NCBI GenBank assembly: GCA_002633025.1
Contig: NMRB01000697.1
Location: forward strand, 45,656 to 109,655
Source: Notospermus geniculatus
Lineage: Eukaryota; Nemertea; Pilidiophora; Heteronemertea; Lineidae
Direction of reading: 5' to 3'
Length of the DNA: 64,000 bases
Shown here: piece by piece, positions 11,331 through 22,700 of the stretch
How positions within the stretch are numbered: the first letter of the stretch is position 1
Layout: every line of letters starts with the position of its first letter
Notes under the pieces: generated by a model
Seen by the model: only the letters and a program-made list of their open reading frames with translations
What the model was told of the DNA's origin: nothing
The model's database searches: none
Translations under genes and position numbers: made by a program

Positions 11331-11995
11331 ACAAGCGAGTATCATGACTGCAGTGAGACAGAGAGATAACATTAAAAAAAAGTTAAAACCAAGATAGAGA
11401 GCCAACATAATGGTAGACTTTACTACTGTAAGGGACCACCAGGGCTCAAAGTTAACATTGAAATGTGACCTCACTCAATTTACAACGTAAAAGAATCCAC
11501 ATCTGGTTTGTACATCCACAAAATGGCCATCAAAGAGATATCTCAGTCAGATAAAGAGCGGCTGTGATATCCATGAGAATTGGTAAATGTCCTCTCCTGC
11601 ATCCCCTCGAATACTTGACATGACTTGTGTAATCCGACTCATTTAATCTGATCTGTTCATTCGACTTGTATAATCAGACTACTGACGCATGTAATTCGAC
11701 TCGTAACTTTGACTCGCATTATCAGCCTCCTGACTTGTATAATCCCAGCACTCCAATAATCGGACTCGTATAATCCGACTCGTATATTTTGACTCGTATG
11801 ATCCAACTTGTATAATCTCAGCACAGTCAATATTATTGTCCGAACAACAGGAAGTTTCGGGCATGGAGAGGTTTCCTCAACTGAAGAAGAAAGAAAAAAG
11901 AATAAATATTCAATCAGATGTGGCATTACTGAGGAAGGTTCACTTCGATTAAATATGATACATGAACCAACAGACAAACACTTCCTAATGACACT

Positions 11996-12148
11996 AGGCA
12001 CTCCTCCATGTGAGTTTCCTTGGAATCAGCTCTCAATGGGTAACTCAAACTCAGACCAATGACACAAACAACTGTCCATTGCTTTCTAAGAATGAGTTGC
12101 CCATTGAGAGCCAACATATGCAAGAAAACCTCATGTGAAGCAGTGTTC
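11996..12148. mobile_element. GGCGCC/GAGAGCCAAC family MITE (degenerate copy)
   Basis: Arms contain GCACTCCTCCATGTGAG and the inverse CTCATGTGAAGCAGTG, with the inner pair CTCTCAATGGGTAACT and TTGCCCATTGAGAGCC. A copy also lies in tandem unit 2 (about 14,490-14,645). Confidence 0.65.
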
Positions 12149-12465
12149 TCTGACTTGGGGGACTCGAGATAGAGAACATCAAATGATTATGTTAAAGGGT
12201 AAAGTCAACCATGACAGACTTGTAAGTAATGGTTGCAGATCTGACACCAGTTCTCTTAACAATCTGAAAGTGAAATATTCAAAGCACAGGAAGGAAAACG
12301 GGTTTGATGTATGTTGAGAGAGTCTATAAACCTGAAGTTCAAAGTGGTTAGACAGGTGCATTAACAACAATGTAAAGGTGCACAGAACTTGGTTGCTGAA
12401 ACAAAGGATGACCTTTCAACAATAATGTAAAAGTGTACAGAACATGGTCATGTGGTAGGTATTAA

Positions 12466-12645
12466 AGGCGCCTATGCATGTGAGTCTTATTGCAGAAGTT
12501 GGCTCACAATGGGCAATTCACCATTGCTTCTGTGTCCTCTCGGCCTGTGCTCAGACCAATGACACGAACAACGACTCGCAGTTGAGTTGCCCATTGAGAA
12601 CCAACTCGCACAGGAAAATTCTCCCGTGGATAGGCACCTTAAAAG
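12466..12645. mobile_element. GGCGCC/GAGAGCCAAC family MITE
   Basis: The left arm contains GGCGCCTATGCATGTGAG and CAATGGGCAATTCACC. The right arm is the inverse, with TTGCCCATTGAGAACCAACT and TGGATAGGCACC. Relatives are at 14,961-15,140, 35,569-35,757, 41,748-41,930 and about 49,075-49,215. Confidence 0.75.
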
Positions 12646-13465
12646 AGTGAGCTCTCAGCAACAACAAGACACCTTTCAAAAGTTCATCAGGGTAAAACTG
12701 CAAGGTACATCGTATGTATGAATGTATGGGTTGGCCTATACCCTGAACGGACATTCGAATGGCATCCACAAGTTCACAGAGGATGATGGTATATCTGTCA
12801 TGAAGGGAAGGGAAGTTATTCCTTAGTGAACCAACAGTGATGTTTCAACAAACAAAATAAATGTGTACATGATGATAACTTGTCCTCTGCCACAAACCAC
12901 TACCACAAGAGAACAATGCCTCTGGTGAACCTGGTCCTGATGCAGGCCTTGAGGGATACCATGGGTACTTTGAGGGGCACCGTGTGGGGTACCACGGACT
13001 CCTTTCAGCTGCACTATAAGTTACCTTGAGGTACCATGGCTCAAGTGCAACATTTCAAAGAAGACAAGCAAGTTTATGCAGATAAGAACAAGGCACAGTG
13101 CACAGCATGGTTGTGTTTTGTAGCAGCTTTCCAACAACAAGTCTAGAGAAACAGTATGGTACCTACAGATATGGATGGAATGTCTTTGCGTGTTTCATTC
13201 GAGGGGATGGATTTTTTGGAAGAGGAAACTGGTTGTGCAGCCAGAATCCTCGAACCTGGATGACAAGAGGAGCCAAAACCAGCATCTATACTTTGGCCAT
13301 GGATGTCTGACACCAGAAACACGAGGTGCCTCACTGACAGGGTCAGCCAGGATTAATCTGATACATTCAATGGGCTATAACTTATTCACAAATTCACAGC
13401 AAGCAACACTTCGTCAAGATAAACAGTAATCTCAAAATGCTGACCAAGGCTGGGTACAGGTTCTA

Positions 13466-13983
13466 CAGTAAACATCGCATAAGTCGGATGCAAGTGGGCT
13501 ACCAAATTTTATCCGACTTAGAGAAAATCCGCCTTATGTGTAAGTCGGATTTTCTCCGACTTATGTGTAAGTCAGATTTTTATCCGACTTAGACGTATTT
13601 AGTCGGAAAAAATCTGACTTGTGCGACATTGATAATGAACTCAGAACTGACGAACATGACAGCTGACGGAAATTGCCGATCATAAGTCAACAGAAAGGTG
13701 TTCCTCTCAGCAGTTAAATGCATTTGTCCAGTGTTGTGTATATGTGTGAATGAGTGGAATATAGATTCATGCTCATCCGACTTATGTGACATGATTTTAA
13801 TGGAAATGTATTTCACTGGGACTCAAATTTTCATCCGACTTAGGAGAAAATCCGACTTACAGTATCCGAGTTGTGCGATAATTTTTAATGGAATTAACGT
13901 TGGAAAAAATCGGGACCTCGGGAGGTCATCCGAGTTATGTGATTATCCGAGTTATTCGACTCCGACTTATGCGATGTTTACTG
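13466..13983. mobile_element. 518-bp TIR element with visible empty site
   Basis: Ends are CAGTAAACATCGCATAAGTC and the inverse GACTTATGCGATGTTTACTG. TA lies on both sides at 13,464-13,465 and 13,984-13,985. Tandem unit 2 has the same flanks with a single TA at 15,952-15,953 and no element, which fixes the insertion and the TA duplication. The interior repeats CCGACTTA-type words many times on both strands. Confidence 0.9.
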
Positions 13984-14074
13984 TATCTTGGTGTCAACTT
14001 CATCATGTTGATGATGCAGTGAGACAGAGATAACATCAAGACAAAGCTAAAACCAAGATAGAGAGCCAACAATA

Positions 14075-14192
14075 GAGAGGTTTCGCAAGTGCCCGGTTAG
14101 GCCATACGACAACGTTTTTCTTGTTTGGGTACACCCACACAATAGATAAATGTCGTTGTAGGGCCTAACTGGGTGCTTGCGAAACCTCACTG
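14075..14192. mobile_element. 118-bp fold-back MITE (GAGGTTTCGCAAG family), copy 1
   Basis: Arms GAGGTTTCGCAAGTGCCCGG and the inverse. TA flanks at 14,073-14,074 and 14,193-14,194. The matching place in unit 1 (about 11,405) reads straight through as CCAACATAATGG without the element, so this is a filled and empty pair. Confidence 0.85.
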
Positions 14193-14960
14193 TAATGGTT
14201 GACTTTACTACTGTTAGAGGTCACCACCAGTTAGCAGCCCTAAAGCACTCCAATAATCGGACTCGTATAATCCGACTCGTATATTTTGACTCGTATGATC
14301 CAACTTGTATAATCTCAGCACAGTCAATATTATTGTTCGAACAACAGGAAGTTTCGGGCATGGAGAGGTTTCCTCAACTGAAGAAGAAAGAAAAAAGAAT
14401 AAATATTCAATCAGATGTGGCATTACTGAGGAAGGTTCACTTCGATTAAATATGATACATGAACCAACAGACAAACACTTCCTAATGACACTAGGCACTC
14501 CTCCATGTTAGTTTCCTTGGAATCAGCTCTCAATGGGTAACTGAAACTCAGACCAATGACACAAACAACTGTCCATTGCTTTCTAAGAATGAGTTGCCCA
14601 TTGAGAGCCAACATATGCAAGAAAACCTCATGTGAAGCAGTGTTCTCTGACTTGGGGGACTCGAGATAGAGAACGTCAAATGATTATGTTAAAGGGTAAA
14701 GTCAACCATGACAGACTTGTAAGTAATGGTTGCAGATCTGACACCAGTTCTCTTAACAATCTGAAAGTGAAATTTTCAAAGCACAGGAAGGAAAACGGGT
14801 TTGATGTACGTTGAGAGAGTCTATAAACCTGAAGTTCAAAGTGGTTAGACAGGTGCATTAACAACAATGTAAAGGTGCACAGAACTTGGTTGCTGAAACA
14901 AAGGATGACCTTTCAACAATAATGTAAAAGTGTACAGAACATGGTCATGTGGTAGGTACT

Positions 14961-15140
14961 AAAGGCGCCTATGCATGCGAGTCTTATTGCAGAAGCTGGC
15001 TCAAAATGGGCAATTCACCATTGCTTCTGTGTCCTCTCGGCCTGTGCTCAGACCAAGGACATGAACAACGACTCGCAGTTGAGTTGCCCATTGAGAACCA
15101 ACTCGCACAGGAAAATTCTCCCGTGGATAGGCACCTTAAA
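14961..15140. mobile_element. GGCGCC/GAGAGCCAAC family MITE, copy within tandem unit 2
   Basis: This is the counterpart of 12,466-12,645 after the segmental duplication, with a handful of base changes. It was duplicated with its host unit and did not insert on its own. Confidence 0.75.
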
Positions 15141-15978
15141 AGAGTGAGCTCTCAGCAACAACAAGACACCTTTCAAAAGTTCATCAGGGTAAAACTGCAA
15201 GGTACATCGTATGTATGAATGTATAGGTTGGCCTATACCCTGAACGGACATTCGAATGGCATCCACAAGTTCACAGAGGATGGTATATCTGTCATGAAGG
15301 GAAGGGAAGTTATTCCTTAGTGAACCAACAGTGATGTTTCAACAAACAAAGTAAATGTGTTGATGATGATAACTTGTCCTCTGCCACAAACCACTACCAC
15401 AAGAGAACAATGCCTCTGGTGAACCTGGTCCTGATGCAGGCCTTGAGGGATACCATGGGTACTTTGAGGGGCACCGTGTGGGGTACCACGGACTCCTTTC
15501 AGCTGCACTATAAGTTACCTTGAGGTACCATGGCTCAAGTGCAACATTTCAAAGAAGACAAGCAAGTTCATGCAGATAAGAACAAGGCACGGTGTAAAGC
15601 ATGGTTGTGTTTTGTAGCAGCTTTCCAACAACAAGTCTAGAGAAACAGTATGGTACCTACAGATATGGATGGAATGTCTTTGCGTGTTTCATTCGAGGGG
15701 ATGGATTTTTTGGAAGAGGAGACTGGTTGTGCAGCCAGAATCCTCGAACCTGGATGACAAGAGGAGCCAAAACCAGCATCTATACTTTGGCCATGGATGT
15801 CTGACACCAGAAACACGAGGTGCTTCACTGACAGGGTCAGCCAGGATTAATCCGATACATTCAATGGGCTATAACTTATTCACAAATTCACAGCAAGCAA
15901 CACTCCGTCAACAGTAATCTCAAAATACTGACCAAGGCTGGGTACAGGTTCTATCTTGGTGTCAACTTCATCATGTTG

Positions 15979-16215
15979 ATGATGCAGTGAGACAGAGAGA
16001 TAACATCAAGACAAAGTTAAAACCAAGATAGAGAGCCAACAATAGTGAGGTTTCGCAAGCGCCCGATTAGGCCATATGACAAAGTTTTTCTTGTTTGGGT
16101 ACACCCACACAATAGATAACCGTCGTTGTAGGGCCTAACTGGGTGCTTGCGAAACCTCACTGTAATGGTTGACTTTACCACTGTTAGAGGTCACCACCAG
16201 TTAGCAGCCCTAAAA
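15979..16215 (+). repeat. Tandem segmental duplication, unit 3 (truncated)
   Basis: Only the first part of the unit is present, up to the shared words GTCACCACCAGTTAGCAGCC; it then diverges. It contains another copy of the 118-bp fold-back element. Confidence 0.75.
16045..16162. mobile_element. 118-bp fold-back MITE, copy 2
   Basis: Same position in tandem unit 3 as copy 1 in unit 2, same length, TA on both sides. The differences from copy 1 are a few bases. Confidence 0.85.
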
Positions 16216-16506
16216 TGTTGCAAAATATGACGTCACAGATGTAAGCCAAGGCTTCCGGTTATTATTGACGACATTGGGGTGTACGTTTCTTCTCTGCGAC
16301 GTCCAAGGACTGCTAACTGGTGGCGGTCTCTAATGGCATGTGATTCTCCCATTGAACAACCCGCCAAGTCATATTCCAACACAAGGGAGCACTTCGCTCG
16401 AATCCTACCAACACAATTGCCACAAAATACAAACAAGGTGTTACATGTACATTCTCATACACAAGTTGTCAACAGAAAGACAAGTCTGTTTTGGATTACA
16501 GAATCT

Positions 16507-19500
16507 TCAATTCCCACTTAAATCAAGCCGAGCAAGGTACTCTTTCAAACTGGTACGTGACTTCTTACTTTTATTTTTTTGCTCTGAGCCACCAATTCGT
16601 TTCGCCCCGTGAGTAAGTGTGCTCAGCCTACCAAGAAAAGAAGGTCTCCTGCCTTCTTTAGTACTCAAAGGGGGGCTAGTAACTGAAGAATCAGCCCCAC
16701 TGCGATCAGAATCATCCTCAAACACTTTTCGAAACAGCTCTCGTCGACATTTCTTGGGCTGCAAAGTCATGTTCTGTAACTGCTTAAAGCTAGTTTGGCT
16801 ACGAATTTGATGACTAATTCGTGCTTGATGTTTATAAGAAATTGCTGACCGGACACCCAAAGATTTTGGAGAAACCTCATCAACAAATTTGACAGTTTTA
16901 TCAGGAACAAACTCTACTAATTCAGGAACAGGTGTGTTGTCCTGACAGGTGGGAGATTCGTCACCTCCACTGCACAGACTTGGCAGCGCCGGCCAAGCAA
17001 GACCATCTTCATCATCACGACGATAATCGTCCATTACTGAAAGTGGAGAGTTATTTCGACATGCATCATCATCACCGGATTCCGAACTAACCTTGGGTGA
17101 CTGGGGTTCTTTCTTATCAGATGAAAACTTCTTCGCCAGGCCTTTGGATTTCTTTTGTTTCGGTGTGATTGGGATCGAGAAGGCCATGTTTTCTCGCTGT
17201 TCAATGCTCTGAAATACATAAACGTAACAACCACCAATAGATTGCCCATATAAACTGGTGGCACACATAAATAAGGTAGGATGACCCAAGACTTACTATG
17301 GATCAGATTTCGCTCTAGGTGCATGGGAACTTAACTTCAACATCAACAAACTGCTGCCACGACAATGCCATTAAAGTTCATCCAATGACCAACATGACCG
17401 AACAGACAACTGGTATTTGAAACCTCGAACACCACTTGAAACACAAGGGATCTTATTCATGAAGCCTTCACAACTTCACATGCCTGAAGGAACACTTTGC
17501 TGGCAAACTGGTGTGTGCATTTTCTGCCCGACAAAAGATATGCACATTTATAAAGTCATGGAAGCTTTGTGAATAAAATCCCCAAGGTAGACAATGATAT
17601 TGTCGAGTAAAGTCTATGTTAAAAGCAACTGTACATGTAGTTGTCTACAAATGCACACTGAACTGTAAGATTCGAACATACCTGCTGAGTATTCTCATCA
17701 ATGAGGGCTTGTTTCATGCCCTTCGATTTTTTACCACTGCCTGGTGTCTTGAAGTGTTTCTTGTGTGGCGTCCGTCGAGATTCCTTGCCTTCTCGTTTCT
17801 GGGGCGTTGTTGACGATTTACTGCCACTTGAAGCTGGAGCACTCAGCTGGAAAATTGAAAGTCACTCTACTGAGAATACTGGCACATGGTGGGAATGTTG
17901 TCTTTAACTTAATAGGGAGGTTTCGCAAGCGCCCGGTGTTTGGGTATATTCACACAAATAGATAAACGTTGTCGTAGGGCCTATGAACCGGGTGCTTGCG
18001 AAAGCTCCCTAATCACTGCTGAATTCCCCAGGACGTGTTTTCTCACTGCCAGAATTTCAGGGGAATCTCACAGGATTCGGACAGTAAGAAACGATTGGAG
18101 ATTTGTCTGATGGAGTTGGCATGGTCAGAGGGTTGCCCTCTCTAACATGAAAAGCAGCTCCGACCGGCGATCAACACTGGAACCATGGAGGTGACAGGCA
18201 TTGATGTTTCCAGTGCACCACTCTGGCGGTGCAGTCACCAATGATTGCAATCTCAGCCCCAACTACTCAAAAACAATTTTCTCACCTTTTTCATGTGTTT
18301 ATCAGATGTTTTCGCCACCTTGTGATCAGCCTTGACAGGGACGGATTGTGGGACTTTGAAACTGGACGGCATTGTCCGATGGCAGTTGTTGTAAATACTA
18401 CTACCACGCCCGGGCTGCGTGTCGGCTAAATCATCTGTCTTCATGAGATCGTCGGAGAGCTCTGACGGGCTCATACGATGTCGCGTCGTCTGTGCATATT
18501 TGGTATGAGAAGATTGTGTACCGGTAGGTACTGGCAACGACTTCATAAGATCTTTGGCCATCTTCTTTGGGTCACGAGCCTGAGAAGAGACATTTTTTTG
18601 ATTATTTGAAGTTAGGAAACATATTTGAAACATTAGCAATGAATAAATAACTCAAATTAAGGTATGAGGATATCTTTGTCATTAATACAGGTAGAGTGAA
18701 CATCACACAACTGTATACCGGGTAACCAGAACATGCTTAGAAGACTTGGCTGTAAAAACACAGCAGAGAATGCAGCCTAAAAATGTCATGAGATTGCCAC
18801 TTACCTGCGTTTCCACCGGATAGGAAGATCTCATGTGTGGCAAACATAGCGTGTTGCGTCTCTTCAGTTCACTCAGACGATTCCACTCTGTCTCAAAACC
18901 AGGGTCTGGTTCATCCTCACACGAAAACAAAGAACCCACACCAGCTGAAACCAAACAGTCAAAATGATACACTGAAAGTTCATAAAACATCCCTTTCAAA
19001 TTGGACAAGGTATTTCCTTGCAAAACATCAACGCTTTCATGGCCAATCATGATCAGAAACATCTAAGGTTGGTCAGAAACACAGCTAAAAGGCCTCCTCG
19101 ATCGAGTCAGGTCAAGTGCCTCCACACCCCTTGGATGCCCAACTCCAACACGAAATGTGAACAGAGATATGGCGAAGACAGTGATTTGTTAATTAATTAA
19201 CTTACATGGAAGTGACTGCCCAATGGTCGTATTTCCACCGAGGGATTTCAGACTCGGACTGCGATGGCGGCCAGATGGAGAGAAGTAGTGCTGACTTGAT
19301 GTCGTCGTCATGGTGCTGAAGTAAGGAAACCAGATCGTCATAAGATTACCAGGGTAAGATATTCCTTCCACGCTCCTAACTTTTCAGCTCCAACAGAGGT
19401 CAGAGGTAAATCATAGGCCCGGCGTATAACCTCTTAGAGGGGATTTTACAGTATTTCAAAGTTGTAATGATACCTTACCTTCTCATTGACATGTTATTCT

Positions 19501-19722
19501 GACTGGTTGGTGAGAAGTTCTCTTTCCCCCGATGACCCAAGCCTCCGTCGTCCGTCATCAAATCATCAACCTCCAGAGAATCATCCATGAATTCTAAACT
19601 GTCATCGAAATGTCTTATAGATCTCCCAGACGCTTTGATCGCACTGATCTCCGGCGATTTGAATGTACACGTACTGTTAGGTGACTTTAGCACACTACGA
19701 CTCGGTGACTTTCCAGTAAGGC
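16507..19722 (-). CDS. NUMA1: NuMA C-terminal tail exons (LGN/microtubule-binding and nuclear-localisation region)
   Basis: Six exons encode the non-coiled tail, about residues 2,363-2,913. In order: GKSPSRSVLKSPNS and HFDDSLEFMDDSLEVDD with GKENFSP; a SP/TP-rich segment; EPDPGFETEWNRLSELKRR with CLPHMRSSYPVETQ, matching the human arm that precedes the LGN-binding helix; KMAKDLMKSLPVPTGTQ and SPSELSDDL; TPHKKHFKTPGSGKKSKGMK; and ENMAFSIPITPKQKKSKGL, matching human SMAFSILNTPKK. The last exon adds a long basic end not seen in human NuMA, with KKCRRELFRKVFEDD and KKSRTSLKEYLARLDLSGN. Many SP/TP sites fit CDK control. Confidence 0.88.
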
Positions 19723-22700
19723 CTGGAAGAAAAGAGGTAAAATCCATGGATATTTTCATTAAGAATTCGAGATTCATGCATTAGTTGAACATACTTCTGC
19801 CTGCCACACTGGTATCACAGCTCGATGTAGCAGGGAAGGAGAATTAGGGAGAGGAGAGGAGATCAAATGAGCTGAGGAAAGAACTGGAGCAGGGAGGCAA
19901 CACGACAAGTAAGGTGAGACCCAACATTTTTCCCATGACTTGGTAAGTGCTGGTCACATTTCTATCTTGAACAAGCAGGATTTGGCAAACTCCTTCAGAA
20001 GATGACAGCGGCTGTGCCTGCAGTGTTTGGGCACACAACCCAATCAAGAAGGCACATTTGTCTAATCTAATCAATCTAATGGCATGAAAAGCAAAGTAGG
20101 CCACTGTACCTGTGGCATTCAACTGTGCCCGTAGTTCCTTCGCTTCACTCTCTTCCTTCTGGTATCTATGTAAAAACTTCTCCTTGAGGTCACTTTCCCG
20201 TTCCAACTCCTGCTGAAGCCGATGGATCTCTCTCTCATAAAGACGATGGCTTTTCTCTTGCTCCTCGATTAATTTCTTACGTTCAGATTTTAACTGCAAA
20301 TATAAACATGATCAATGATACCCAAGGGATGTCAGTTTTGTTGGTACACTGAAGGCATGTTTCCACTACATGTGCTTCCGCTACAGTTTGCGGTGAGTGG
20401 AGCAGTTTTCACAGGCACGTATTGTTAAAACTATCAAAGGATTATCCAAAAGGATTATCCAAAACCGTGCCGCTCGCCGCAAACCACTGGCACAGCGTAA
20501 TCTGCTTAACCCATTAGGCGCCAGACAAGTATAAATTAGGCCAGCTTTTTTTCCCAGTGCTTTTCACTTTTTTACCATATCTTGGTTTTTTGCTCAAATG
20601 ACAAAAAGAAAAAGTTGAAGATAAAGTGAACAAGTGATGTTTATCTTGTAGCTTATAACACTGGCTACATGATACAGCTGGAGCCGAGATTATAATTTTT
20701 TTTCTTCGTTGGTTGCCTCTGTGATGGCCGGGAATCACACGGGCGGGTTTGGGCTATATGGGATTATGCAGGCTTGGGCGGGTTTGGGCTATATGGCGCC
20801 TAATGGGTTAAGTGGCAAAAGGGCTTAAAGCTGCAGGTTCAAGTCTGTAACCAAGATGTTAGCTTACACTAAGAATCCAAGCACCTTCACACAAAATACA
20901 TACAATATAAATGGAAGAGGGACGTCAACTATGGGTGAGTTGATTGTAAATTCATAGCAGCTTACCTTGGCAATATATTCATTATGTTTCTCTGCTTTAT
21001 TCTCCAATTCCACAATGAACTGTTTCCCCTTCCTTAGAACAGAATTCAACTCCAATACCTCATCAGACAGGCTCTGTTTCTCCTTGGAGAGGACCTCCAT
21101 CTGAAAGAACCATATCAAACGATGAAGGAACAGTTCACAGTATTTCTAAGGTACGTCAGCTGTCTTCCTTGCACTTGGCAAAAGTTTAAACTGAACTTCA
21201 GTGGAACCTTTCTCTAATCCTCTCAATCAAGAACATACATGTAGGACTGACAGGTGTTATCTTCAATTGAGAGATTTCCTGATGACAAGAGGTGAAAATG
21301 AATCGAAAGAGCCATTTTGGGACCAAACTTTGGTGTCCTTCACGAAGATGACCCTACGGGAGTGGACTCTGCCAAGGGCCATCCCAATGTATTTTGCTAA
21401 CTCCCCCAGGAATTAGAAATGATGACAGCTACTCAAAAGTTTGGGCTGCGGCACAAAGTCGGCCACAAAATAGCCCAACTCTGGTGGACCTACTCTATCG
21501 TACCTGTTTCATAACTTCTCCCATCTCTACATTATTCTTCTCTTGTTCTCTCTCAAGCTGTGATCGCAGGGATTTGTTCAGGTCCTCAGCCAGGCGGATC
21601 TCATGCTCCTTACTCAGGATCAGTTTTTGCTCCCTTTCAACCTACAAGAAAAGGTTGTTATTAGAATAAACCATTATCATAACTTCCTCTGCAATCTGTC
21701 AGCAGCTGAATTTCACAAGTGTTGATCATCCTAGTTCCTATCTAAATGGCAGGAAAACTTCAGATGTGCTGGATATCAAGGAAATGGACTGAGAGGAATG
21801 CATTTTCAATGTCATCTTCCCTTTAAATTGAATGAGTGTGTGTGTGAAGTCCCAAACTTGCAATGCCATGGTAATGTTCAAAGATGGCTGCTCGTGGAGC
21901 TGATCAGCAACAACAGCAAGTTCACCATTCCAGAGTGGCACCAGGGAGGACTTGATACAAATGTGTGGCGGTCTGGGGAAACCCCATCGGAAGTCGCTGA
22001 ATGATCAACAAGGGTTGTCAGGTTGTTGTTTTTTTCAAAAAGGGTTGTCAGGTTGCCGGTGCATTGATCTGCTACTGTTTACCTGTTACATAGTACATTA
22101 CACCTATTGAAATGTGCGGGTTCACCAAGGCCATTAACACTTTCCTCAAATGCGACATCCGACAGGTTTTCCTAGACCGCTTCACAAATACTGTGATGAC
22201 CAGTCAACCGGGTTCAAACCAGGTACTGACACTATCTTGCGCTGACAAACATCTAAAGCTCTTACCTGAGTTCTGAACTTCTTTTCCAGGTTTTCATATT
22301 TGACATCAGCACTTGCCAATTTCTTTTCCAACGACTGAATTTCAAGTGATAACTTGTCCTTCTCAAAGTTTCTTACACGCAGCGTACTCTGAAATTTTTT
22401 TAAAAAGTTGTGATGTGTTAGGCGGACGCTGAAGTAACTGTGGCATACGGCAGATTTCATTTGGGCTGATAGATGAGTGGTTATCACGTCTGCGAAGCAA
22501 GCAGCGCTGCCGGTTCGAATCCAGTGCATGGGACAGTAAGCCCCGATGCCTTTGCAAGGGCAGGTAAAAGACCCCATCCAAGTGAGGAACATGAGTACCG
22601 GTAGCTTGAGATGGCCTCTTCTGTACTTACTAGGCTCAATAATGCTACGGCTTCGGCCCTGATGAAAACATACAAATACAATACCACTGAGTTTTCGGGT

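Larger units (their letters stand above)
11345..14010 (+). repeat. Tandem segmental duplication, unit 1
   Basis: The unit starts at CAGTGAGACAGAGAGATAAC and repeats at 14,011 and 15,979. Units 1 and 2 match over long stretches (for example 11,748-13,440 against 14,248-15,920) with a few percent difference. Unit 1 carries a 518-bp element that unit 2 lacks, and lacks a 118-bp element that unit 2 has. No n lies at the unit border, so a true tandem duplication is likelier here than an allele artefact. Confidence 0.85.
14011..15978 (+). repeat. Tandem segmental duplication, unit 2
   Basis: Near copy of unit 1 without the 518-bp insertion (empty site at 15,952-15,953) and with an extra 118-bp fold-back element at 14,075-14,192. 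Confidence 0.85.
7550..16506. other. Intergenic region rich in repeats, no gene recognised
   Basis: This 9-kb stretch lies between the convergent ends of HMMR and NUMA1. It holds MITEs, an 85-bp satellite, a long hairpin, a 23-bp minisatellite and a tandem segmental duplication, each listed separately. Short open frames shared between the tandem units look alike because the DNA is duplicated; none shows a known domain or a splice structure. Confidence 0.7.

Noticed and set aside
11808-15917. Several 60-90-codon frames conserved between the tandem units
   Set aside because: They are conserved because the DNA is duplicated; no known domain, and several overlap MITEs.
19844-20109. Possible extra NuMA exon left of the exon ending in LNATG
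   Set aside because: The exon ending at 20,110 has a good donor and joins in phase to 19,722; the open frame beyond it has no coiled-coil or family signal.
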